Part shown: one piece after another, positions 6,331 to 12,785 of the stretch | Position numbering within the stretch: the first letter of the stretch is position 1 | Layout of the letters: every line of letters begins with the position of its first letter | Source: Bacillota bacterium | Lineage (GTDB): Bacteria; Bacillota; Clostridia; Oscillospirales; Ruminococcaceae | Direction of reading: 5' to 3' | Assembly: GCA_023396215.1 (NCBI GenBank) | Contig: JAEWWW010000137.1 | Location: forward strand, 1 to 23,840 | Length of the DNA: 23,840 nt | Made by a program: the position numbers and the translations under genes | The notes under the pieces: model-generated | Database searches by the model: none | The model's input: only the letters and a program-made list of their open reading frames with translations | What the model was told of the DNA's origin: nothing

Positions 6331-7186
6331 TCTTGTCGCGTATATACTTGCTCATCCCCACCGACGCATGAGCGCCGTCCGAAACCGCTTTGGCCACCTG
6401 CAAAAAGCCGCCGATGCAGTCGCCCGCGGCAAACAGGCCCTCCACGTTGGTCATAAAGCTGCTATCCACCGCGATGTTGGTGCCCTCAAGGGCGATGCCC
6501 AGCTTGGCCGCGAAGTCGGTGGCAGATGCGGTACCGATGGCTACAAAGACGCCCTCTACCTCCTGCCTGCCCGCCCTGGTGACGATGGCCTGCACCTTCT
6601 CTTCACCCTCTATCTCGAGAATTTTATCGGTCACCACCGGCAGCCCTTCCGGCAGGCTGGTGGCGGTCAGCGGCGCGCCGTTGGTGAAGAGGGTGATGTT
6701 TTTGGTGAAGTTCATCAGGTCGTGCAGCTCGGATGCGGCATAGTCGCCGCTGCCGATAACCGCCAGCGGCTTGCCCCGGTAAAAGAAGCCGTCGCAGACA
6801 GCACAGAAGCTGATGCCCTTGCCCCGCAACTTCTCAAACCCCTTGATGGGGATGTTCACACGGGATTTTCCGGTAGCCAGCAGCACCGCCAGCGCCTCGT
6901 ACTCGCCGGTGCCGGTTTTGACCGTGAAGTGCTCGCCGCTGTCGATGTGCAGCACCTCTTCGGTCAGCACCGGGACGCCCAGCGCCTGCGCCTGCGCAAT
7001 GCCGGTTTCCATCAGGGCCTTGCCCTCCAGCGGTTGGGCCAGACCGTAGTAGTTTTCAATCTTCTCGCTCTTTTCAAGGGCGCCCCAGCCCTTGCCGATG
7101 ACCGTGACATCCAGTCCTGCGCGCTTGAGGTAGAGGGCTGCCGAAATCCCTGCCGGGCCTTTTCCAATGATAATTGCGTCCTGCAT
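6308..7186 (-). CDS. thioredoxin-reductase-like FAD/CxxC flavoprotein
   Basis: A 292-residue flavoprotein disulfide reductase of the low-molecular-weight TrxR type. Seen are the N-terminal FAD loop IIIGKGPAGISAALY (6-20), the redox disulfide motif C128-AV-C131-DG, a second dinucleotide-fold motif GSGDYAASE (146-154) and the C-terminal FAD motif GLFAAGDCIGG (250-260). The HRRxxxR stretch that binds the NADPH 2'-phosphate in classical TrxR is absent; that region reads NITLFTNGAPL. An alternative electron donor, such as reduced ferredoxin as in clostridial FFTR-type enzymes, is therefore possible. The ATG at 7186 fits the family N-terminus; in-frame starts at 7198 (ATG) and 7207 (GTG) are also possible. 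Its ribosome binding site lies inside an unusual leader structure. The C-terminal end falls in a repeat. Confidence 0.85.
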   Translation of the reverse strand: MQDAIIIGKGPAGISAALYLKRAGLDVTVIGKGWGALEKSEKIENYYGLAQPLEGKALMETGIAQAQALGVPVLTEEVLHIDSGEHFTVKTGTGEYEALAVLLATGKSRVNIPIKGFEKLRGKGISFCAVCDGFFYRGKPLAVIGSGDYAASELHDLMNFTKNITLFTNGAPLTATSLPEGLPVVTDKILEIEGEEKVQAIVTRAGRQEVEGVFVAIGTASATDFAAKLGIALEGTNIAVDSSFMTNVEGLFAAGDCIGGFLQVAKAVSDGAHASVGMSKYIRDKKKNAGVR

Positions 7187-7191
7187 AATAA

Positions 7192-7254
7192 AGACCATTC
7201 CTTTCACCTATATTCCAACACAAACAGACCGTAAAAAGGAATGGTCTGTTTGTG
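7192..7254 (-). promoter_or_regulatory. candidate translational switch: overlapping anti-SD/SD pairing and competing hairpin
   Basis: Read on the minus strand, CACAAACAGACC (7254-7243) is exactly complementary to GGTCTGTTTGTG (7230-7219). AGACCATTCCTTT (7247-7235) is exactly complementary to AAAGGAATGGTCT (7204-7192), which holds the purine-rich ribosome binding site and a candidate ATG. The two pairings share AGACC and cannot coexist. One exposes the initiation region and the other buries it. The complementarity is directly visible; the switching role is inference. Confidence 0.5.
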
Positions 7255-7269
7255 CATCAATCCGCGGTT

Positions 7270-7362
7270 CCCGCCACTGGCGGGGAGCGATTGGCACATG
7301 ACGGGATAGCGTGATTTTTCACGCCATCCCTCCTGATGGGGTCTGCTCTGCCGCCAGCAGAG
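7270..7362. ncRNA. unassigned structured stretch with three hairpins upstream of the flavoprotein gene
   Basis: There are three consecutive stems: CCCGCC/GGCGGG (7270-7284); an 11-bp stem with one mismatch pairing 7303-7314 with 7319-7330 around a TTTT loop; and CTCTGC/GCAGAG (7346-7362). On the minus strand they would form the 5' part of the flavoprotein leader, ahead of the SD/anti-SD switch, and might be an aptamer. They could equally be repeat DNA or a small RNA. No known riboswitch class was recognised. Confidence 0.3.
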
Positions 7363-7400
7363 AAAGGCCCAGTTTCTATTTTGTTATTGATAGCCGCAAT

Positions 7401-7645
7401 GCGGCATGGCGTCCTTTGCCTTTAGCCAGGTGGACTTGTTGGGTAACGCACTTGTGGGAATAACCCCGCACCTCAAACCACCCCGCCGCCTGCGGGCGGC
7501 ACCCCTCCAAGGAGGGGAACAAGCGGCACGGCGTCCTTCGCCTTTAGCCGGGTGGGGCTGTTGGGCCGCCGCACTTATGGGAATAACCCCGCACCCCGAA
7601 CCACCCCGCCGCCTGCGGGCGGCACCCCTCCAAGGAGGGGAACAG
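7401..7645. repeat. tandem duplication of a unit of about 122 bp
   Basis: Unit 1 (7401-7522) and unit 2 (7523-7645) match along their length. Both begin GCGGCA[TC]GGCGTCCTT, carry CCTTTAGCC and GGGAATAACCCCGCACC, and end with the palindromic CCGCC/GGCGG and CCCCTCCAAGGAGGGG parts of the dispersed repeat. The spacer 7208-7669 contains no supportable gene. Confidence 0.8.
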
Positions 7646-7669
7646 GGGCGGTGCAAAGCCCCATAAGGA

Positions 7670-9142
7670 TTATTCCCCGTCCGCCTGTGCTTCGGTACTT
7701 TTCAGGTAGGCCAACAGCTCCTGCTTACCCACCCGGGAGACGCCCGCGCGCTGCACGTCGGTGAGGCTGTCGATGCTGATGTTGTATTCCTTCTCGATGA
7801 GTTCCTTGTACCGGGGGCGGCAGAAAGCGCCCTGACAAAGGCCCATCGAGGCGCGGGTGCGCCGCTTGACCCCATCCACAGTGGTAACCCGGATGCCCCC
7901 GCGCAGGCTGTCGAGAATCACCCGCTGCGTCACCTGCTCACAGCGGCAGATGAGCCTTTCGCCGCTGGAGGGCAGCGCCGCCAGACGCTTGACCTCATCG
8001 GCAGGCAGAGGCTCTTTGGGGGTAATAATTGGCAGGCGGTAGGGCAGATAACGCGGGTTGGGCAGCAGCCTGACCCCCGCCTGCCTAATCATCTCGGCCA
8101 CGCGGTCGGCAATGGCGGGGGCCGAGGTCAGCCCCGGCGACTGAATGCCCGCCACATTGATAAACCCGGGGGTCTTGCTCATTTCAACAATGAAGTCGTC
8201 GGTGGAAGAAACCGCCCGCACCCCGGCAAAGCTGCGGATAAACTTGGTGATATCCAGCTGCGGAGCCGCCGCCAGACCCTGCCGGTAGATGGCCGCTAGC
8301 CGCTGTACATCGGTGGAGCGGTTGTCCCCCTCCTCGTCGATGGCATCCGGGCCAATCAGCAGGTTGCCGTGGTAGGTGGGGGTGACCAAAATCCCCTTGC
8401 CCATCTTGGTGGGCATCTGGAACACCACGGTGCGCAGCAGGTCGCCGGTGCCCTTCTCCAGCAGGATATACTGCCCCGAACGGGGGCGGATGGTGAACTC
8501 AGCAGGGGCCGCCATGGCCGCCACTCGCCCGGATTCAACCCCGGCGCAGTTAATAACCATTGCCGCCTGACGCTGTTCCTTGCCTGTGGTGACCAAAAAG
8601 CCTTCGGCCTGCTTTTTGATGTCGGTTACCGTTTCGTTCAAAAACAATTTGATGCCGTTTCGCACCGCGTTTTCAGCGAGGGCGATTGCCATCTCATAGG
8701 GGGAGCAAACCCCCGCGCCTTTGCAGTAAAGGGCGTAGCATGCCTGCGGGTTGGCGTTTGGCTCCACCTCTAAAATCTCTTTACCCGATAGTATCTCGAT
8801 ATCGGCGAGGCCGTTGCGGCGGCCGTTTTCCAACAGCGCCTGCAGCTTGGGCAGGTCGTCGGGGTCGGTGGTCAGCACCAGCGAGCCTGTCTGCCGAAAG
8901 CCGAAATGCAGCTCGCTGTCAAGCTGGGCAAACTGCACCCTGCCCTGATAGCAAAGCTGCCCCTTGAGCTTGTCGCTGCTTTCGGCGTAGCCGCCGTGCA
9001 CAATGGCGCTGTTGGCCTTGGTGGAGCCCATGGCCACATCCGGCTCTTTTTCCAGCACGCAGATGCGCAAATCGTAGCGTGAGAGCCGCCGGGCGATGGC
9101 CAGCCCGGTGATGCCCGCCCCAATAATCAAAATGTCGTACAT
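7670..9142 (-). CDS. GlpA-like FAD-dependent oxidoreductase with C-terminal BFD-type [2Fe-2S] domain
   Basis: A 490-residue cytoplasmic flavoprotein of the DAO superfamily, resembling anaerobic glycerol-3-phosphate dehydrogenase subunit A and LhgO-type 2-hydroxyacid oxidases. The FAD-binding loop DILIIGAGITGLAIARRLS (3-21) is followed by VLEKE (29-33) and a DAO catalytic domain to about residue 360. The C-terminal domain has four cysteines, C399-x-C401 and C436-x4-C441, in the BFD pattern expected to bind a [2Fe-2S] cluster. The ATG at 9142 is preceded on the minus strand by AAGGGGGC; an earlier in-frame start at 9211 has poor support. No glpB, glpC or glpK lies nearby, so the substrate is uncertain. 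It points the same way as the thioredoxin-reductase-like gene, 484 bases away across repeats. Confidence 0.87.
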   Translation of the reverse strand: MYDILIIGAGITGLAIARRLSRYDLRICVLEKEPDVAMGSTKANSAIVHGGYAESSDKLKGQLCYQGRVQFAQLDSELHFGFRQTGSLVLTTDPDDLPKLQALLENGRRNGLADIEILSGKEILEVEPNANPQACYALYCKGAGVCSPYEMAIALAENAVRNGIKLFLNETVTDIKKQAEGFLVTTGKEQRQAAMVINCAGVESGRVAAMAAPAEFTIRPRSGQYILLEKGTGDLLRTVVFQMPTKMGKGILVTPTYHGNLLIGPDAIDEEGDNRSTDVQRLAAIYRQGLAAAPQLDITKFIRSFAGVRAVSSTDDFIVEMSKTPGFINVAGIQSPGLTSAPAIADRVAEMIRQAGVRLLPNPRYLPYRLPIITPKEPLPADEVKRLAALPSSGERLICRCEQVTQRVILDSLRGGIRVTTVDGVKRRTRASMGLCQGAFCRPRYKELIEKEYNISIDSLTDVQRAGVSRVGKQELLAYLKSTEAQADGE

Positions 9143-9291
9143 AAAATGCCCCCTTGTTGTGAATGATGGGGTGGCGGTGTGCGCAAGATAATAACCCGAA
9201 CCTGCCTGCAAATCGGTTTTCAGCAGGCTGACCGCATCTCGCCGCCACTTGGTGCAGGGCGAGCGGCCAAGCTGCCCACATTATTATTTAC

Positions 9292-9297
9292 AGTATA
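9292..9297 (-). promoter_or_regulatory. -10 element for the GlpA-like gene
   Basis: The minus strand reads TATACT here, with a weak TTATGA 17 bp upstream. The centre of a small inverted repeat GTCTT-TTCAT-AAGAC (9309-9323) overlaps that -35. The leader would be about 140 nt. In the rest of the 9143-9573 gap I see AT-rich DNA but no gene and no convincing plus-strand promoter. Confidence 0.35.
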
Positions 9298-9573
9298 ACA
9301 TAAAACTTGTCTTTTCATAAGACTCTTGGCGCTGTCACAGGCAGCGGCTTTTCACTGTTTTCCTGTTTTTATCTGAAATAACAAAATTTTCTGTTGGGCC
9401 TGTATGCAATTTTTTTGCCAGCCGCCCAGATAGAATAAAAGCGATGGATAAAGCGAATGCTAATATCGGTCAGGTTGCGGAAAATGACCCGGCCTTGCAT
9501 ACCCTATGATGCGAAAGACATTTTATGAAGTGACCGATTTTCAAAAAACTATCAGAATACAGGAAGTGATAAG

Positions 9574-10047
9574 ATGAGAAAAGGAATTGCCATAATTACG
9601 GCTGTTATTCTTTTGGCCTCTTTGACCGCATGTACCAAGAAGCCGGGCACTTCGAGCAGCCTGCCCGGCACCAGCACGCCTAACACCAGCACACCCGGTA
9701 CCAGTACACCCGGTACCAGCGCCCCTGAAACCAGCGCACCCACAAGCACCCCCGAAACCAGCGCACCGGCCGCTACCTATAAGGACGGCACCTACTCTGC
9801 TGAAGAAAAAGGTTATGCAGGGCAGATCAAGGTTGACGTAACAGTAAAGGATAAGAAGATTTCTGAGGTCAAGATTGCCTCGCACACCGAAACCGAGGGC
9901 GTGGGCACCAAAGCCATCGACCAGCTGCCCGCCAAAATTGTGACCGCAAACTCGGCGGAGGTCGACAGCATCAGCGGTGCTACCGTTACCTCTGACGCCA
10001 TTAAAAAGGCGGTTGCCAAAGCTTTGTCCGACGCGTCGAACAAATAA
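9574..10047 (+). CDS. FMN-binding domain lipoprotein
   Basis: A 157-residue exported lipoprotein. The signal peptide ends in a lipobox LTAC with the lipidated cysteine at C20. Residues 25-66 are a low-complexity spacer of TSTPGTS/ETSAP-type repeats. Residues 68-151 form an FMN_bind domain starting TYKDGTYSAEEKGY and containing DSISGATVTS (131-140). In this family the threonine of the SGAT motif (T137) is the site where ApbE-type transferases attach FMN. It is likely an extracytoplasmic electron-transfer protein. A ribosome binding site AGGAAGTG precedes the ATG. It is a lone gene ended by a bidirectional terminator, and no apbE is visible in the window. The closest partners are the flavoproteins on its left. 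Confidence 0.9.
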   Translation: MRKGIAIITAVILLASLTACTKKPGTSSSLPGTSTPNTSTPGTSTPGTSAPETSAPTSTPETSAPAATYKDGTYSAEEKGYAGQIKVDVTVKDKKISEVKIASHTETEGVGTKAIDQLPAKIVTANSAEVDSISGATVTSDAIKKAVAKALSDASNK

Positions 10048-10059
10048 CCGTACCAAAAA

Positions 10060-10096
10060 GGCACCTGAGCAGAAGTCCTCTGCCCAGGTGCCTTTT
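10060..10096. terminator. bidirectional terminator between convergent genes
   Basis: GGCACCTG-A-GCAGA pairs with TCTGC-CC-AGGTGCC around AGTCC. It is preceded by AAAAA and followed by TTTT. It serves both the FMN lipoprotein gene and the minus-strand beta-helix gene that ends at 10111. Confidence 0.8.
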
Positions 10097-10110
10097 GCTG
10101 GCCCGATTAT

Positions 10111-12060
10111 TTAGATTCTGCCGGTGGTTACAAGGAACTGGCCAAAGGTGGCGGTTATAAACGCAATGCTGCCATCTTTGACAACGCTGGAGGCTACCAG
10201 CGTGTAGCTGCCGGTTGTATCGTTGTATACATAGATGTTGACCGTTTTGCCGTCGGCTATCGGTGTTTTTACGCTTACGCCGGCTGCCTTGGGCAGGGTG
10301 AAATTGCCGCCCAGCTTGAAAGCATCGGACTGGGCGCCTGCGCTTTTTACGGCCTTCAGCATCTGGTCGGCGTCGGGCGCCTTGGCGGCGTAATCCATGG
10401 GGTAGTAATACCGGCCGGGCTCGGTCACATTGCCAAACCCGCCTGTGAGGGTAACAACGGCAGCGTTATCAATGCTGACCTGCAGGCCCACATTGGCGGG
10501 AACCGCTCCTACCGTATTCACTGTGCCTACGCTGAGGGCAGCGCCGCCGCTGCTGAGCGATACCGGGATAACATGCACCGATGTGGCGCCCACTCCGGTT
10601 GTCACCACACCCTTGGGCAGCTCTTGGGAGCTGTCTTTCAGGGCTGCCGCGGTGTCTTCAATCTTGGAGGTGGTTTCGGCAGTGTTGGCGTTGTTCTGGG
10701 TGGGAGAGCTAACGGTGCCGCCGGAGGAACCGCCGGAGGAGCCGCCGCCGTTAGAGGCATCGGGGTTTACCACATACCAAACCTGCTCTTTTCCACTAAT
10801 GTTTTTGATTTCTTTTTTGAGGCCCTTTGTTGTGGTAATCTTGATATTGCTGCTTTCAGGGCCATCAATCCAGATGACAGGTGTGTCATTATCTGTGGCA
10901 GTTCTGAATTTAAAAGAGTTCAGCTTAAACTCGGCCTTTCCGTCTTCTATGCCAGCACCAATGCCGACCTCGACGCCACCCCATTGGTTATCGAGAAGCG
11001 CCAGTTTAGAGGCTGTAACCTTGGAAGCATTGACCAGCAGGCCACCATATTCTGACCACATAACCGTAACGTCTTCTAAAACAACATCATCTGAGCAGTA
11101 TGCTTGGATGCCGTACTTCGGTACATAAAAGATGGTGACATCCTTGATGACCACCTTGCCTGTGACATTTTTCACCAAAATCCCATGACCTGATTCACTA
11201 TTTCCTATTTCAGGAACTAAACCAGGCAGTATGGTATAGCCATTGCCGTCCAGAGTAATCGCTTTGGTCAAAATCAGAGTTTCGCTCAGGTACACATTGC
11301 CCGTCAGCTTCACTGTAGCTCCGGTTTGTGCCTGTTCAATGGCCTCTCTCAGAGCGGTTTCCTCCATTGTTTTGACCGTATACCAATCTTGGTCTGCGTT
11401 TGCCCCGTTGCCTGAGGATTTAACCAGTGAATCAGGGGCTGTAATCTTAATTTCATCTATCGAGGGCCCATCAATCCAGATAACAGGATTTGTATCCACT
11501 ACACCAAAGCTGTAGGAATCAAGGGTGAGCTCTGCCGCTCCATCGTCAATGTCCGCTCCAATACCAACCTCGATGCCGCCCCATACATTGCCCATCAGCG
11601 CAAGTCCGGTGGCGGTCACCTTGGAAGCATTCACGTATACCCCGCCATATTCGGCTTCTGATACAGTGACGTTATCCAGCACCACGTCATCCGAGCGGTA
11701 CGCCTGAATACCGTATTTCTTTGCGTGGCGAACGCTCAGGTTTTTCAGCGTCACCTTGCCGGTAACCAGATGAACCAGAATCCCATGGCCCTCCATACTG
11801 CTTCCCGCAGGGATGCCGCTGGCGTCAATGGCAAAGCCCTTGCCATCGATGGTAACCGGCTTGGTGATTAACAGGGTTTTGGTAAGCTCTACATCCTCTG
11901 TCAAAGTTACCGTCCCACCCTTTTCCAGTGCGGCAATCAGCTTCTCCTCGGGCGTAGCTTCAGTTGCCCCTCCCCCGCTTTCCGCCATGGCTGCAATCCC
12001 GCAGCTCAGGGCCATGGCCAGCGCCAAAATGAGCGCCAGCGCTTTTTTTAGGTGTCCCAT
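10111..12060 (-). CDS. secreted protein with duplicated parallel beta-helix-like domain
   Basis: A 649-residue exported protein. A signal peptide occupies residues 1-26, with likely cleavage after AMA; a lipobox is not convincing. Two homologous domains follow, about residues 38-229 and 237-430, with an exact 200-residue period: GHGILV at 91 and 291, KYGIQAY at 115 and 315, VNASKVTA at 143 and 343, and WGG[IV]EVGIGA at 160 and 360. Their strand-turn pattern resembles right-handed beta-helix (pectate-lyase-like) folds. A Gly/Ser linker (437-448) leads to a C-terminal beta-rich domain ending in ITATFGQFLVTTGRI, a pattern also seen at the ends of clostridial cell-surface proteins. No LPXTG or SLH anchor and no catalytic residues were identified. 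AAAGGAGG precedes the ATG. It lies 60 bases after an RHH gene on the same strand, possibly in one operon. Confidence 0.75.
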   Translation of the reverse strand: MGHLKKALALILALAMALSCGIAAMAESGGGATEATPEEKLIAALEKGGTVTLTEDVELTKTLLITKPVTIDGKGFAIDASGIPAGSSMEGHGILVHLVTGKVTLKNLSVRHAKKYGIQAYRSDDVVLDNVTVSEAEYGGVYVNASKVTATGLALMGNVWGGIEVGIGADIDDGAAELTLDSYSFGVVDTNPVIWIDGPSIDEIKITAPDSLVKSSGNGANADQDWYTVKTMEETALREAIEQAQTGATVKLTGNVYLSETLILTKAITLDGNGYTILPGLVPEIGNSESGHGILVKNVTGKVVIKDVTIFYVPKYGIQAYCSDDVVLEDVTVMWSEYGGLLVNASKVTASKLALLDNQWGGVEVGIGAGIEDGKAEFKLNSFKFRTATDNDTPVIWIDGPESSNIKITTTKGLKKEIKNISGKEQVWYVVNPDASNGGGSSGGSSGGTVSSPTQNNANTAETTSKIEDTAAALKDSSQELPKGVVTTGVGATSVHVIPVSLSSGGAALSVGTVNTVGAVPANVGLQVSIDNAAVVTLTGGFGNVTEPGRYYYPMDYAAKAPDADQMLKAVKSAGAQSDAFKLGGNFTLPKAAGVSVKTPIADGKTVNIYVYNDTTGSYTLVASSVVKDGSIAFITATFGQFLVTTGRI

Positions 12061-12119
12061 AGTCGTAGCCTCCTTTTATTTACCCCGCCCTTTCAGGCGG
12101 AAATTAACAGAATCCATCC

Positions 12120-12299
12120 TTAAGGGCATGTGTCCTCGGCGTCCGCCTCATGGTCCACCATATCCAACGCCGCCTGAAGCACACAGCGTATCATCTCTGA
12201 TTGTGAAGCGTTATAAAATTTTTCCTTTTTCAAATCGGTTAAGGCGGCTTCCAGTTCAGAATTTACGCTGACTCGCAAGCGTTTTTTCTCTCCAGACAA
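12120..12299 (-). CDS. ribbon-helix-helix (RHH) DNA-binding protein, TTG start
   Basis: A small 59-residue protein with the layout of CopG/Arc-type repressors. A basic N-terminal strand (KKRLRVSVNSELEAAL) is followed by two helices joined at NASQSEMIRCVLQAAL, with an acidic tail EADAEDTCP. The start is TTG at 12299, the only reasonable in-frame start, with AAAAAGGGGG seven bases upstream on the minus strand. It ends with TAA, 60 bases before the beta-helix gene, so the two may be cotranscribed. It is divergent from another RHH gene of the same length, and the shared 160-bp control region has repeated GGTTCACT motifs. Autoregulation, or cross-regulation of both operons, is a likely inference. 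Confidence 0.75.
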   Translation of the reverse strand: MSGEKKRLRVSVNSELEAALTDLKKEKFYNASQSEMIRCVLQAALDMVDHEADAEDTCP

Positions 12300-12328
12300 A
12301 AGAACACCCCCTTTTTACGATATTCACC

Positions 12329-12407
12329 GGTTCACTCACAATTTATTATACAGGTTCACTGTCAATAATTAACAGATATCGCGGTGAACCACTATGTACG
12401 GTGACCC
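12329..12407. promoter_or_regulatory. repeated GGTTCACT/GGTGAACC motifs between divergent RHH genes
   Basis: Direct copies of GGTTCACT lie at 12329-12336 and 12353-12360, 24 bp apart. An inverted copy GGTGAACC lies at 12383-12390, with a near copy GGTGACCC at 12400-12407. The first pair brackets the minus-strand -10, and the inverted ones sit just upstream of the plus-strand -35. Short tandem motifs placed this way are typical of RHH repressor operators; binding here is inferred. Confidence 0.5.
12345..12350 (-). promoter_or_regulatory. -10 element for the minus-strand RHH gene
   Basis: The minus strand has a consensus TATAAT here. A TTGACA lies only 9 bp upstream, too close to be its -35; at the normal distance the sequence is GTTAAT. 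The start point would be near 12338, about 40 bases before the TTG start. Confidence 0.5.
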
Positions 12408-12409
12408 AC

Positions 12410-12439
12410 TTGCAATGCCTCCTTGCGCGAGAGTATAAT
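12410..12439 (+). promoter_or_regulatory. promoter of the plus-strand RHH gene
   Basis: TTGCAA (12410-12415) and a consensus TATAAT (12434-12439) are separated by 18 bp. The start would fall near 12446, just before the ribosome binding site. Confidence 0.6.
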
Positions 12440-12458
12440 ATATAGCGGAGGTGAAAAG

Positions 12459-12638
12459 ATGGCTACCAACAGACCACGCTACACCGTTTCGGTGGATGAC
12501 GAAATGTTTCAGCAGATTGAGGATTTTCGTTTTAAGAACCGATTTCAAACCCGGTCGGAGGCTACCGCAGAGTTGATTCGCCTCGGGCTGGAAGCACTCA
12601 GACAGCGTGAGCATCAAAACGACCAAAAGTCTGAATAG
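12459..12638 (+). CDS. ribbon-helix-helix (CopG-type) DNA-binding protein
   Basis: A 59-residue protein with an RHH layout: strand RYTVSVDDEMFQQIEDF, a loop, then helix TRSEATAELIRLGLEALRQRE. The ATG at 12459 is chosen because GGAGGTG lies just upstream; a further in-frame GTG-type start would put the promoter inside the gene. It is divergent from a second RHH gene of equal length and is followed, after a strong hairpin, by the genes of a heterodimeric ABC exporter. It is the natural candidate regulator of that exporter, analogous to the MarR/TetR-exporter pairs common in Firmicutes, but this is inferred from position. Confidence 0.82.
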   Translation: MATNRPRYTVSVDDEMFQQIEDFRFKNRFQTRSEATAELIRLGLEALRQREHQNDQKSE

Positions 12639-12673
12639 CCGCTTGCAACCGATGGCGACCACGCCAAGCGGCT
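12637..12673 (+). promoter_or_regulatory. hairpin competing with the downstream terminator
   Basis: AGCCGCTTG (12637-12645) pairs perfectly with CAAGCGGCT (12665-12673). The right arm overlaps the left arm of the terminator at 12669-12725, so the two stems exclude each other. This could be an antiterminator, which would adjust read-through from the RHH gene into the ABC exporter genes. Confidence 0.35.
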
Positions 12674-12725
12674 ACGGGGCAGCCTTTGGACTGGGCTGCT
12701 CCTGTAGCCGTTTGCTTTTGCTTTT
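12669..12725 (+). terminator. intrinsic terminator or attenuator between RHH and ABC exporter genes
   Basis: CGGCTAC (12669-12675) pairs with GTAGCCG (12704-12710), and GCAGCC (12679-12684) pairs with GGCTGC (12694-12699). The stem is followed by TTTGCTTTTGCTTTTT. A further GCGGG/CCCGC hairpin flanked by T5 and A6 (about 12722-12752) could work on the minus strand. Confidence 0.65.
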
Positions 12726-12785
12726 TCGCGGGCAGGCTATCCCCCGCAAAAAACGCTACACTTTAATATAAAGGGCTGATATTGC

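Noticed and set aside
7255..7275. T-box riboswitch, because the minus strand reads GGGAACCGCGG, close to the GGTGGNACCGCG T-box core
   Set aside because: The core has an extra base and lacks the UGGN context; the following hairpin does not overlap the motif as a T-box terminator should, no stem I was recognised, and the gene is not related to aminoacylation or amino acids.
12360..12365. TTGACA on the minus strand as -35 for the minus RHH gene
   Set aside because: It is only 9 bp from the TATAAT -10, and no -10 lies at the correct distance for it.
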